DNA from: an uncultured Collinsella sp.
Lineage (GTDB): Bacteria > Actinomycetota > Coriobacteriia > Coriobacteriales > Coriobacteriaceae
Assembly: GCA_937950325.1 (NCBI GenBank)
Contig: CALFDJ010000038.1
Span: 1-64,000, forward strand
Length of the DNA: 64,000 nucleotides
Direction: 5' to 3'
In this document: in pieces, positions 9,020-17,146 of the stretch
Layout: every line of letters begins with the position of its first letter
Position numbering within the stretch: the first letter of the stretch is position 1
The notes under the pieces: generated by a model
The model's input: only the letters and a program-made list of their open reading frames with translations
Told to the model about the DNA's origin: nothing
Database searches by the model: none
Made by a program: the position numbers and the translations under genes

Positions 9020-10246
9020 ATGTCTACCGTGAAAAGGGGCGAAGTTCCCACACTGTTTGAGTCGCCATCGCATTGCTGCGGATGCGGGGCATGTGCCGCC
9101 GGCTGCCCGAAAGGCGCCATCACCATGTCCGAGGGGAAGGATGGGTTTGTTCTTCCTGTAATTGATAGCGATCTCTGTATTGGCTGTGGCGCGTGCACGA
9201 GGGCGTGCGGCCTCAACCGGGGGATAGGCTCTAATTCGGCCGGACCGTTCTTTGCCGCTGTTGGTAGGGGCGATGTCTCGGAGTCCGCCTCCGGCGGAGT
9301 TTTCGGTGCCGTTGCGCGTGAGCTTATTTCTTCTGGCGGCGTCGCATATGGTGCTTCCTATGAGCGTGAGGGGAATACGCTTCGAGTGTTGCATAGTCGT
9401 GCGGCAAGCGTTGATGAGCTGTCTCCGCTTCTTAACTCAAAATATGTGCAGAGCGATGCCGGAGTTTGCTTTGCCGATGTTAAGGCGGATCTTCGTGAGG
9501 GCAGGCAGGTCCTGTTCTGCGGAACGCCCTGCCAAGTCGCTGGCCTTAGGGGTTTCCTCGGACGCGATTATCAGAACCTGACAACCGTTGACCTGGTCTG
9601 TCACGGCGTCCCTTCCGGCCGCATGTTCGCGGACTGCGCTGAGGACTATGGCAAACAGCTTGGGTCTCCCGTGGTTGATTTCCGGTTTAGGTGCAAGCGC
9701 GAGGGGTGGGGTCACTCCCTTCTTCTTCTTCTTGAGGACGGAAGAGAGGTCACCATTCCTGCGGCAAAATCCCCCTACTACGACATGTTCTTGAACCTCA
9801 AGACGCTTCGCGACAGCTGCTATAGGTGCCCCTATGCAGGGAGATTTCGTGCTGGCGATCTTACCATCGGCGATTTCTGGGGCGTCGATGTAAACAGGCC
9901 CGATGTTCTGAAGGATGCTGAGAGGTTCAATCAGATGAAGGGCGTCTCCTGCTTGCTGGTGAATAACGACCGCGGCAGGGAGTTTATTGAATCCAGCAAC
10001 GCACTGGACTTGTACCCTGTCGAATTTGACGATATCGCCAAGGGCAACGACCAGCTCCGCCATCCGAGTGTTCTTCCCAAGGATAGGGGGCTATACATTG
10101 ACGCTTACGCCAATGGTGGCTGGGACGCCGTGGAGCGTCTCTACAAGAAGCGTGAGCGCGGCGTTGTGTTTTATGCCAAGAAGGCAGTAAGGACTGTTTT
10201 GCCTGCATCGGCCGTTCGAACACTTAAAAAGGCACTTGGAAAATAA
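9020..10246 (+). CDS. FrhB-like iron-sulfur oxidoreductase of polysaccharide locus
   Basis: A 408-residue protein with two N-terminal [4Fe-4S] motifs (C19-x2-C22-x2-C25-x3-C29 and C53-x2-C56-x2-C59-x3-C63) followed by the coenzyme F420 hydrogenase/dehydrogenase beta-subunit N- and C-terminal domains (FCGTPCQVAGL, VCHGVPS, DFRFRCKREGWGH, CYRCPYAG, GDFWGV). The C-terminal domain brings further cysteines. Members in capsule and exopolysaccharide clusters are recurrent but their reaction is not established; a redox change on a sugar or its substituent is only an inference. It is the last gene of the locus. Confidence 0.8.
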   Translation: MSTVKRGEVPTLFESPSHCCGCGACAAGCPKGAITMSEGKDGFVLPVIDSDLCIGCGACTRACGLNRGIGSNSAGPFFAAVGRGDVSESASGGVFGAVARELISSGGVAYGASYEREGNTLRVLHSRAASVDELSPLLNSKYVQSDAGVCFADVKADLREGRQVLFCGTPCQVAGLRGFLGRDYQNLTTVDLVCHGVPSGRMFADCAEDYGKQLGSPVVDFRFRCKREGWGHSLLLLLEDGREVTIPAAKSPYYDMFLNLKTLRDSCYRCPYAGRFRAGDLTIGDFWGVDVNRPDVLKDAERFNQMKGVSCLLVNNDRGREFIESSNALDLYPVEFDDIAKGNDQLRHPSVLPKDRGLYIDAYANGGWDAVERLYKKRERGVVFYAKKAVRTVLPASAVRTLKKALGK

Positions 10247-10285
10247 GCTCAGCTATCCATTCTTCAAAACTGACTGACCTGTCGA

Positions 10286-10332
10286 TTATTCCTTGCGCGT
10301 TCTTTGAGTTGTGAAATACGCGCAAGGGATAA
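10286..10332 (+). terminator. Terminator-like hairpin after the polysaccharide locus
   Basis: A 15-base stem (10286-10300 with 10318-10332, one G-U pair) closes a 17-base loop 40 bases after the FrhB-like gene. There is no long T tract, so termination efficiency is uncertain. Confidence 0.5.
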
Positions 10333-10415
10333 TGCTATGCGGGCTTTAATTCTGCGATCGCTTACTCGTTTCGCCGTGCGATGTAGCTCGCGAACCAGCT
10401 CCGTGCTTGGTACCG

Positions 10416-10835
10416 TCAATAATCTTTCGCAAATTGATTAAGCCGTCCTTGGCCCCGTCCTCTTCTAGCCCTCCGCCTTTCCCTCAGCTCGTCCATCTCC
10501 TCCAGTTTGGACATGTCCAGGTACCTCCTCTTGTCCCACTCGTGCTCCGCTATGTACTTCAGCCTCGTCGTCACCAGTATGAGGGCCGAGTTGCCGTCCG
10601 GGAAGGTCCCGACGGCTCTCGTCCTCCTCCTGATCTCGCGGTCGATGCGTTCGATTCCGTTGTTCGTCCTGATCCGGCGCCAGTGCTCGGGCGGGAATTT
10701 TGTGCAGGCCAGCGTTTCGGCGAACCCGTCGCGCACCTTCCTCTCGTTGCGCTCTGCTCCGACGAGCTCGGACGTCACCTCGTCGAGCGGTGCGTTGAGC
10801 GACCCCTCGTCGACCGATATGATGTTCGCAGACAC
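10416..10835 (-). pseudogene. IS256-family transposase, internally deleted
   Basis: The 139-residue frame joins the first ~35 residues of an IS256 transposase (SELVGAERNER, the usual N-terminal ELVGAERYER) directly to its C-terminal ~100 residues (FPPEHWRRIRTNNGIERI, REIRRRTRAVGTFPDGNSA, LKYIAEHEW, KRRYLDMSKLEEM). The central domain with the DDE residues, roughly 280 residues, is gone with the frame kept. It cannot be an active transposase. The end of the frame reads through the terminal inverted repeat. Confidence 0.85.
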
Positions 10836-10936
10836 GGTTCGCGGTCCCTTTGTCGGTGATTTGCTGCTTGGTTGCTGGAAATCATATGACAGGGCGCACG
10901 CCGTGTTCCGCTATGCGGCTGGCAATTTGCGAAAGA
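10423..10936. mobile_element. IS256-family element, deletion derivative with terminal repeats
   Basis: Identical 14-base inverted ends bound the deleted transposase: 10423-10436 and 10923-10936 (inner sequence caatttgcgaaaga), with weaker matching on both sides as expected for the ~25-base ends of IS256 elements. With both ends present and no catalytic domain it could only be moved by a transposase supplied elsewhere. I could not identify a target-site duplication with confidence. Confidence 0.65.
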
Positions 10937-11026
10937 AATTTTGCGTCGGCGCTGTGTTCCAAACAGTTCGATCATCAGACTACCGTTTGGCGGAAAATAA
11001 TAGGCTGCTGCGCTCTTCTAAAGTGT

Positions 11027-11166
11027 CGGGGAGTAATATTGTTTCAGGCGTTCACTGCCTGGTGCATGACGTTAACATCCGCTTGTTGACCATTGAATTT
11101 GGTCGACTGATTATTGGGGGTTGTCATGCCGCTAAACAATCGAGCTATACAAAATACCGGAAGTAA
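11027..11166 (+). pseudogene. Relic resembling the 5' flank of the YobI-like gene
   Basis: This stretch matches 12545-12700 at both DNA and translated level: SNIVSGVHCLVHDVN versus SNIYDDVQCPVHGVN, then RLIIGG versus RQIYGG, then KQSSYTKYRK near LQSTKPKYK, followed by a stop. It looks like the leftover of a second copy of the region that leads into the NTPase gene. The rest of 10937-11298 shows no gene I can support. Confidence 0.4.
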
Positions 11167-11298
11167 TAAGTTGGTTGTCGGCTCGTCCGATTGATTGCAC
11201 AGATTGTCACACTGTTTTCTTTTGAAATGGTGGCCCGGCATGCTTGTGCCTTTGAGAGACACGTTACTCATATTGTTTGTTTTGCGTTAGGGGAGACA

Positions 11299-12297
11299 AT
11301 GGCTGATAAAGATTCCAATTCTAAAGAGTCGCGATTTTATGCTAAACATCCGGTCATTTTCGGTATCCTGTTTGCAATAATTCCGTGCCTCCTGACAGCG
11401 TATCTTGGCGACTTGCATGGTCAGTCTGAGATAGTTGATGAGTTGTCCAAGCGGTTCGATTCCGTGGAAGAAAGCATGAGCCTTAATGATGCCCTTGAAA
11501 GCGCGTATAAAGATTATGCGAATGTCGAGGCTGAACTAAATGCTCTTAAGGATGAGGAAGCCGGTAAACAGGTTCTTGCGGATGCTCGTGCTGCCTGGGA
11601 TTCTGGTAAACATGAAGAAGCTTTAACTTCATTGCAAAAAGCTTCTAAGAAATCCGGAGATTGTGCTGTTGCTTTTGCTGAGTACTCGTCCACTTACACT
11701 GATGAGGTTTTAGCTCAGGCTAACGAGCTGGTTTCATCTAAAAAGTATGATGAAGCGAAGAGCGTTTTAAAAACTGCTTCGAAGATTGTGAAAGATCCGG
11801 CAAGAATCAATGACCTTTTGGATGAGCTCGAAGGTGTTTCCGAAGTGGCGTTGACCTCGCTTACGGTTGCTTCTTCCAGTCGTTTTGAGTTGATTGAAGG
11901 CTCTCAAAAAGACACTGCTGGCAATAGCTATTCAAGTGACGACACTTGGGTTGGTCGTCCTAATAGTGCTGATTCTCCTTCGGTTATATCATTTTATATC
12001 GGCAAGAAGTACCGTTCGTTGAATGGCAAAATTGCTGTTGAATACGTAGAGGACACGAGCATCTTGAAGGACTATGAGGCGAGACTTGAACTAAGGGGCT
12101 CTGTCGATGGGTCCGATTCAAAAGTAATTTGGCAAAAGGACCACATTACGATGAATACCGCACCTACTGACATTCCGTCGAATGAAATTGATCTATCTGA
12201 TTTCGATTGGCTTGAGTTCAGGGTTTACTCCGCTAAGGGATATATCGGTAATGGTATTCCGGTTTTGCTTAGTAACGTCAAGCTGATTAAAGAGTGA
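11299..12297 (+). CDS. Membrane-anchored protein with NPCBM-like C-terminal domain
   Basis: A 332-residue protein: a short charged cytoplasmic N-terminus, one transmembrane segment at about residues 17-36 (HPVIFGILFAIIPCLLTAYL), a helical, repeat-like middle (about 45-180, with two similar DSGKHEEALTSLQKASK and SKKYDEAKSVLKTASK units that resemble TPR helices), and a C-terminal beta-rich domain (about 190-332) that resembles NPCBM/NEW2 carbohydrate-binding domains (YRSLNGKIAVEY, ARLELRGSVDGSDSKVIWQ, WLEFRVYSAKG). The start at ATG 11299 has a GGGGAG site. It stands alone between an IS relic and the NTPase gene; its role is unknown. Confidence 0.6.
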   Translation: MADKDSNSKESRFYAKHPVIFGILFAIIPCLLTAYLGDLHGQSEIVDELSKRFDSVEESMSLNDALESAYKDYANVEAELNALKDEEAGKQVLADARAAWDSGKHEEALTSLQKASKKSGDCAVAFAEYSSTYTDEVLAQANELVSSKKYDEAKSVLKTASKIVKDPARINDLLDELEGVSEVALTSLTVASSSRFELIEGSQKDTAGNSYSSDDTWVGRPNSADSPSVISFYIGKKYRSLNGKIAVEYVEDTSILKDYEARLELRGSVDGSDSKVIWQKDHITMNTAPTDIPSNEIDLSDFDWLEFRVYSAKGYIGNGIPVLLSNVKLIKE

Positions 12298-12641
12298 GTG
12301 GCCGCTTGAACTGGCATTGCGTATTTGTTTATTTAAGGAACGCACGATATCGGATGCAGCATTGTCGGTATTGCTTATGGGCACTGGGGCTAATGCGGGC
12401 CCCAGTGCCCTTCCGTTGTCTAACTTCATGAGTCTATATCGACCTGGGCTTTACTTCAGCTTGTCGAATAATCGGAGTAGGCTTTGCCATTATTGCCTAC
12501 CGCTCAAAGAAATCAACTACAAAATACAGCCCTGCGATAACTGGCGATAGTAATATTTATGATGACGTTCAGTGTCCGGTGCATGGCGTCAATTGGCAGG
12601 CATTTTTTGCCACCAACTTCCGACAAATCTATGGGGGAGCC
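12298..12641 (+). other. Gap between NPCBM-like gene and YobI-like NTPase
   Basis: It contains a terminator-like hairpin (12379-12410) and, from about 12440, an open frame without a good start codon that runs in frame into the NTPase (IIGVGFAIIAYRSKK, then SNIYDDVQCPVHGVN). That part is duplicated at 11027-11166. The open frame may be a decayed N-terminal extension or a chance opening. Confidence 0.4.
12379..12410 (+). terminator. Terminator-like hairpin
   Basis: A perfect 11-base GC-rich stem (12379-12389 with 12400-12410) around a 10-base loop, followed by ttccgttgtct. It lies about 80 bases after the NPCBM-like gene. The T content behind it is low. Confidence 0.5.
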
Positions 12642-15600
12642 ATGCTGCTGGATCGCCTTTCGCGCGAAGATATTTCTCGCCTTCAATCGACAAAACCTAA
12701 ATACAAGGCCGCAGAGCATAGACGCTATGTTCATCGCTTGCTTGATGCTATTTACCGCCAGGATTGTAAAAACGTCGCTCTTGCCGGCGCATATGGAAGC
12801 GGCAAGAGTAGCATCCTTGAGAAATTAATAAGTAAAGCTCGTCTTAGGGGCCATAAGGTCGCCCGTGTTAGTCTTGCATGTTTTTATCCGACCAATGATT
12901 CGGGGGTCGGTCAGCGGCAGGATCCGATTGTTGGACACCGTACGGATAGTTACCAACCATCGTTTGACCAGCTCGAGCGGGAAATATTGGGTCAGCTTTT
13001 ATACCAAGGCAAGCCAAATAAAACGAGGAGCTCTTTGTTCAATCAGACGCATCGAGTTTCCTTTCGACGCAGGTTGTTAGAACTTTCGGCTTGGCTCTTT
13101 TTGTCCGCGCTTTTTGTTGTAGTGGTTTTGTATACGATTGATGACAACCCCAACAAGCTGGCTGCTTGGAAGAACGCCCTGATGAGCGCTCTTTCTCTTC
13201 AAGGTGAAATTAACGTATACGCAGCGGTGGCTGTTGTCTTCCTCTTTTCTGCCACCTTGCTTATTTGCGTTCGCTTGGTGATTGGAAGACTAAAGGTTAG
13301 GTCGGTAACGGCCCCTGCGGTTAGTTTGACGCTCGACAATGATAGGGGTGGTGAAACATACTTTAATAAATATCGAGACGAACTCATTTACCTGTTTGAA
13401 GAGAATCGATTCGACACCGTTGTTTTCGAAGACATTGATCGTTTCGATGACCTGCACATTTTTGATGAGCTGAGAAACTTGAATAATATTCTCAACCTTG
13501 CTCCCGGTGTCGTTGGCTCCTGGGGGAAACGTTCGGTACACTTTGTTTATGCCGTTAAAGATGGGCTCTTCTCATCGCATGAGGATGAGGAATCTTCAAA
13601 TGAAGTGACTGGTTCTAGGCGCGTAAAGTTTTTTGACATGATTATCTCCGTCGTTCCTTTTATTTCGGAGTTCAACGCAAAGGAAATGATTAACGACACC
13701 TTTAAGAAAGAAATAGAATCTGCATCCAATTCGAAAGAGGCAAATCGATTTAATACGCTTCTTCGCACTGCGGCACCTTACCTCGCGGATATGCGCTTGC
13801 TTACAAGTATTCGTAATGACTATCTGGTTATGGTTGAGGAAATGGGTAGACCGAGTTTTGGTAGGCCTTCGGACCTGGGTTTGACTTGTACCGGGCTGCT
13901 GGCCATCTCAATATTCAAGAATTTATTACCTTCTGAGTTTGAGGATTTACGCCTTGGGAGAGGCAGACTTGACAAGCTGTACGCAATTTATCGAAATTCG
14001 ATTAGTTTGCAACTTGATCAACTGAATGCAGCAAAAAGGTTGTGTTCCGCTTGCAAGGCGGAAGGTGACTTATCTGATGGCGTGTGTCAACTGCTGGGAT
14101 CCTCGCTTGAGAAGGCCCTTTCAAAGCGTATGGAATCAATTAACTATATTACCGTTGGGTATACACGATATACATTCGGAGGAAGAGGGAGTGAAGATAT
14201 TTACCGCCCTGATTTCTGGAAAGCGTTCTTTGGCCTAACGTCGAATGACTCAATCTATCTGGGTGAACGTTATGAATATGTAGGTAGCCCCAATTTTAGA
14301 TTTAGTAAACAGGAGCTTCTGCACTATCTCTCTATTGATAGCCGTGATTCTGCCCCTGCCATCTTGATGGAAAGTGGGGTAGAAGAATCGGGGCTCACCA
14401 GCCTGGACGAGCAAATCGAACATTTTCGTACGGCTGATTTTTCTACGATAGGAAATCTTGAGTGTGTCGTTACTGATGAAAATGGTCACGAATCTGTCAT
14501 GCCGTTTTCGGATGTTGTTGCGTCGCATTACGACAACAAGCTTGTCGTCGAACTAATTAATAGGGGTTTCATTTGTAAAGATTTCTATTTATACGTCTCG
14601 AAGTACCCTGTGGGCGCCAAGCCGGGCGCAGTTTATTATGTGTCTCATTGCTATCGAAACGGACAGCAAGATATTGACGCTAATTTGAGTACAGAAGACT
14701 GTGCGGAAATTCTTGATATTATTCCGGTTTCCAGCCTCGATCGCGCCTGCTGCTTAAATTTCAGCCTGCTGTGTTACCTCTTGGATAATGAGGCCAATCG
14801 CGAGGCGGCAGTAAAGATGATTGATGGACTGGTTGCTGATTATGGAAACTCGGGTCAGAACCTGATTCACCGTTTACTATCCACTTATGAAGATGAAGGC
14901 AATCGAATTAAGATGTTCATTGCTTTGTTGATGGAACGAACGGATCAGGCTATTGATTACCTGGTGGATGCGCTATCGGTGGTATTCGATCTTCATTCTC
15001 AATTTAAGATAATGCTTGAAGTTTTTAAATATATCGATGCCCGCCCTTCTTATACATTGGAACATACTTCTATCTGGCTGAATAAATTCTTTACTCAAAT
15101 GGATATTTGGAGAATCGATCGTGGACCAGATTGGGCATCTCCAATGGCTGACTATCTAGAAGGATGCCGAATTGTCGTTAACGATTTGACCGACGTTGGT
15201 CCCAGTTTGAGAGCTGAGGTAATAGCTCGCGGCTTATTTGACGTAAATCGTGCCAATTTGCTGATTGCTTGCGGTAGCCAACGGCTTCCCGCATTAGATA
15301 CTCTATTGGAAGAATATGTTCCTGTTGGCAAGAAAGTGCTTTCAACTGGGCTGGCCCTGTACCGGTATTTACAATCGCTTGATGGGCGTGAGTCTGCAAT
15401 ACTCGAATTCACCTCTTTTGTATTTAATGCTATTTGCGATGGTGCTGATATGTGGCCAGACGCTATTAAGGTCGAGCGCCTTGCCGAGCAGCTTGTTGCG
15501 AAAATATACCCCATAGCCCCTAAGATACAGCTAGAGGATCTGTGCCCAGCTGAAGAGTTGCGAGGATTAAACGATGCCGGACGCGAGATTATTTCTAAGG

Positions 15601-15662
15601 TGATTCGACATAGCTTTGTGGAACATTCACCGTCCAACGCGGTATACCTATTGAAACTTTAA
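12642..15662 (+). CDS. YobI/KAP-like P-loop NTPase, upstream part of a split gene
   Basis: A 1006-residue P-loop NTPase of the YobI/KAP group. Walker A is GAYGSGKS at residues 49-56 and Walker B is VVFEDIDRF with D264 and D266. Two transmembrane segments lie between them (about 147-167 and 189-212), a hallmark of KAP-type ATPases; the long C-terminal part is helical. ATG 12642 follows GGGGGAG and puts ~48 residues before the P-loop, as usual for YobI. Such ATPases recur in defence-type gene neighbourhoods, but their action is not established. The frame ends at TAA 15660-15662, and the same frame continues open to 16241, so the gene probably once encoded ~1,200 residues. Confidence 0.75.
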   Translation: MLLDRLSREDISRLQSTKPKYKAAEHRRYVHRLLDAIYRQDCKNVALAGAYGSGKSSILEKLISKARLRGHKVARVSLACFYPTNDSGVGQRQDPIVGHRTDSYQPSFDQLEREILGQLLYQGKPNKTRSSLFNQTHRVSFRRRLLELSAWLFLSALFVVVVLYTIDDNPNKLAAWKNALMSALSLQGEINVYAAVAVVFLFSATLLICVRLVIGRLKVRSVTAPAVSLTLDNDRGGETYFNKYRDELIYLFEENRFDTVVFEDIDRFDDLHIFDELRNLNNILNLAPGVVGSWGKRSVHFVYAVKDGLFSSHEDEESSNEVTGSRRVKFFDMIISVVPFISEFNAKEMINDTFKKEIESASNSKEANRFNTLLRTAAPYLADMRLLTSIRNDYLVMVEEMGRPSFGRPSDLGLTCTGLLAISIFKNLLPSEFEDLRLGRGRLDKLYAIYRNSISLQLDQLNAAKRLCSACKAEGDLSDGVCQLLGSSLEKALSKRMESINYITVGYTRYTFGGRGSEDIYRPDFWKAFFGLTSNDSIYLGERYEYVGSPNFRFSKQELLHYLSIDSRDSAPAILMESGVEESGLTSLDEQIEHFRTADFSTIGNLECVVTDENGHESVMPFSDVVASHYDNKLVVELINRGFICKDFYLYVSKYPVGAKPGAVYYVSHCYRNGQQDIDANLSTEDCAEILDIIPVSSLDRACCLNFSLLCYLLDNEANREAAVKMIDGLVADYGNSGQNLIHRLLSTYEDEGNRIKMFIALLMERTDQAIDYLVDALSVVFDLHSQFKIMLEVFKYIDARPSYTLEHTSIWLNKFFTQMDIWRIDRGPDWASPMADYLEGCRIVVNDLTDVGPSLRAEVIARGLFDVNRANLLIACGSQRLPALDTLLEEYVPVGKKVLSTGLALYRYLQSLDGRESAILEFTSFVFNAICDGADMWPDAIKVERLAEQLVAKIYPIAPKIQLEDLCPAEELRGLNDAGREIISKVIRHSFVEHSPSNAVYLLKL

Positions 15663-15713
15663 GGACTAGGAAGTGCCTTTCATTTCCAGGGCTTTTTTGA
15701 CCGTTATGTTGAG

Positions 15714-16241
15714 ATGAGCTGGTTCAATAATGAAGATGAGGTTTCTAAGCTGAATTTGGAGGATGCCCGCCTTTTGGCAAAGGCAATTATCTGCAGGGAT
15801 CGTATGGACGAGAGCGATGTCTTTTCCACTTTGGAAAAGCTGCGGGCTGTGGGAGATGGACTGTTTCCTATAGATGTTGAATTTAAAACGATTTCAAATC
15901 TATTGGATGGAGACGCTCCAGTTGTCTCGCTGTATGAACACGGTTTTATTCAGCCTGTCTCAATTGTCTATGAAGCCCTCGCAAAAGTGGACTGGAAGTA
16001 TCGCGAGCGCCTTTTGAAGAAATGGGTAGAAACCCACACGCTCGACGATATCGGCGAACTTCCACATCTGTTTTCTTATGATTTGGCGCCTATCATTGCC
16101 GCTTCATCAAGCTGGGGCACTTGGCTGTCGGTGGCTGTCCGGGAGAGTCTCTCTCGCTATCTTAACGACTGTCTCGATGAGTGCGATAAGGCTAAAGTCG
16201 AAGGGGAAGTGAAAAAGGTGATTGAGGAGCTGGGTGATTGA
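15714..16241 (+). CDS. Downstream part of the split YobI-like gene, or small partner
   Basis: A 175-residue helical protein with no motif I recognise on its own. It is in the same reading frame as the NTPase gene, and the 51 bases between the two contain no further stop; read through, the joint is KL-stop-GLGSAFHFQGFFDRYVEMSWF, which looks like ordinary protein. The simplest reading is that this is the C-terminal sixth of one protein cut off by a nonsense change. No Shine-Dalgarno site precedes ATG 15714 (tatgttgag), so independent translation would be weak. A true two-gene arrangement is the alternative. Confidence 0.5.
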   Translation: MSWFNNEDEVSKLNLEDARLLAKAIICRDRMDESDVFSTLEKLRAVGDGLFPIDVEFKTISNLLDGDAPVVSLYEHGFIQPVSIVYEALAKVDWKYRERLLKKWVETHTLDDIGELPHLFSYDLAPIIAASSSWGTWLSVAVRESLSRYLNDCLDECDKAKVEGEVKKVIEELGD

Positions 16242-16284
16242 TAATCTGAAATTAATATCAGCTCACATGTTCATGGGCTTTCTC

Positions 16285-16440
16285 TTTGGGCAGCGCGCCG
16301 AGCGACCCATCGTCGATCGATGCGATGTTCGCAGACGCGGCTCGTGCCCCTTTCCTCGATGCTCTGTTGTTTAGTCGCCTGAAATCATATGACGACGCGT
16401 GGACCGTGCTCCCCTATGTGCTTGTCCATTTGTGAAAGAA
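16285..16440 (-). mobile_element. IS256-family 5'-end relic
   Basis: This segment is a diverged copy of 10790-10940: the transposase N-terminal codons (tctgcgaacatc on the minus strand), the same upstream region with gaaatcatatgac, and the terminal repeat in the form ccatttgtgaaagaaat. The GTG start is changed to GCG and the rest of the element is absent. With the element at 10423-10936 it brackets the NPCBM-like and NTPase genes in the same orientation. Confidence 0.6.
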
Positions 16441-16443
16441 ATC

Positions 16444-16785
16444 ATGCGTCACCTCCTTATGCGCAACTACTTGCCCTATGGGTTTATTAAGGCTGCCCAA
16501 GACGGATTGTTGGTCGGCGGAGATTGGTTTGCCTAGCTGTGCTTAAGGCCCTTGGTCTGGATTTCCCAGTCGCCCCACAACGCTCTTGCAATGAGTGTCA
16601 CAGTGGTCATTGCCCAAACGTTCCTCGTGATTTATGCGCTGTTTAGGAACATGAATTACTACGACATGAACGCACCGTTTCTTTAGAACTTCTTCAACGC
16701 CGTTAAGGGTGCGGCGATGAAACTGTCCACGGCAATCTTGAGCGAACACGCGATACATGTGCTGTGCAAGAAGAAGGGGGAGTGA
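16444..16785 (+). pseudogene. Decayed small membrane-protein gene
   Basis: One frame reads for 113 codons from ATG 16444 to TGA 16785 but is broken by TAG at 16534-16536 and TAG at 16684-16686. The pieces look like real protein: MRHLLMRNYLPYGFIKAAQD, a hydrophobic helix MSVTVVIAQTFLVIYALF, then NFFNAVKGAAMKLSTAILSE and a charged end CKKKGE. I do not recognise the family. From 16786 to 16958 I see no gene. Confidence 0.4.
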
Positions 16786-16958
16786 CGACGGGATGAAATC
16801 CTCCGCGAGGAGCAGCCAGGAATAGGCCGAGAATGGGCGACTCGCTGTTCAATAGAGTACATTTTGCAGCATAAACTTGATGCGGGACTAGCATGCTTTC
16901 TGTTTATAGCCGGCTAATATCAAGCCTTAGACACTAATGTGATGGTAAAGTTACTTGA

Positions 16959-17126
16959 GACAAGGTCGCAGCTAGTCATTGATTGCCCCGACTGGAGCGA
17001 GTCCTCTGTTAAAGATGGACTGAGACGTTTTCACCAATTTGGGTCCGCGCATATGGTCATTCCATAGCCACGGACCCGAATCCGCGCCTACGGAATGACC
17101 ATATGCGCGGACTGTGCGGCCTTGTC
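16959..17126 (+). ncRNA. Retron msr-msd RNA
   Basis: A 168-nt segment has all parts of a retron non-coding RNA. Outer repeats a1 (16959-16970) and a2 (17115-17126) pair over 12 bases with one G-U pair. Directly after a1 comes GC, so G16971 in the context A-G-C is the expected branching guanosine, the same geometry as in Ec86. The msr part (16972-17040) can form short hairpins, for example agtcc/ggact. The msd part is a long stem with perfect 21-base arms at 17043-17063 and 17092-17112 and a small inner hairpin in the loop (17071-17074 with 17081-17084). The effector gene starts 21 bases after a2 and the RT gene follows, the order typical of type II retrons. Confidence 0.85.
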
Positions 17127-17146
17127 CTTATTGGAATCGAGGTGCA

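Noticed and set aside
10407..11166. Plus-strand frames of 150 and 219 residues over the IS256 relic
   Set aside because: They are mirror frames of the transposase remnant on the minus strand; only the last part of the longer one has meaning, as the NTPase-flank relic.
15660..16686. Stop-codon recoding in the island (TAA in the NTPase, two TAG in 16444-16785)
   Set aside because: TAA and TAG both end many intact genes here and no suppressor tRNA or recoding signal is visible; ordinary gene decay explains the breaks better.
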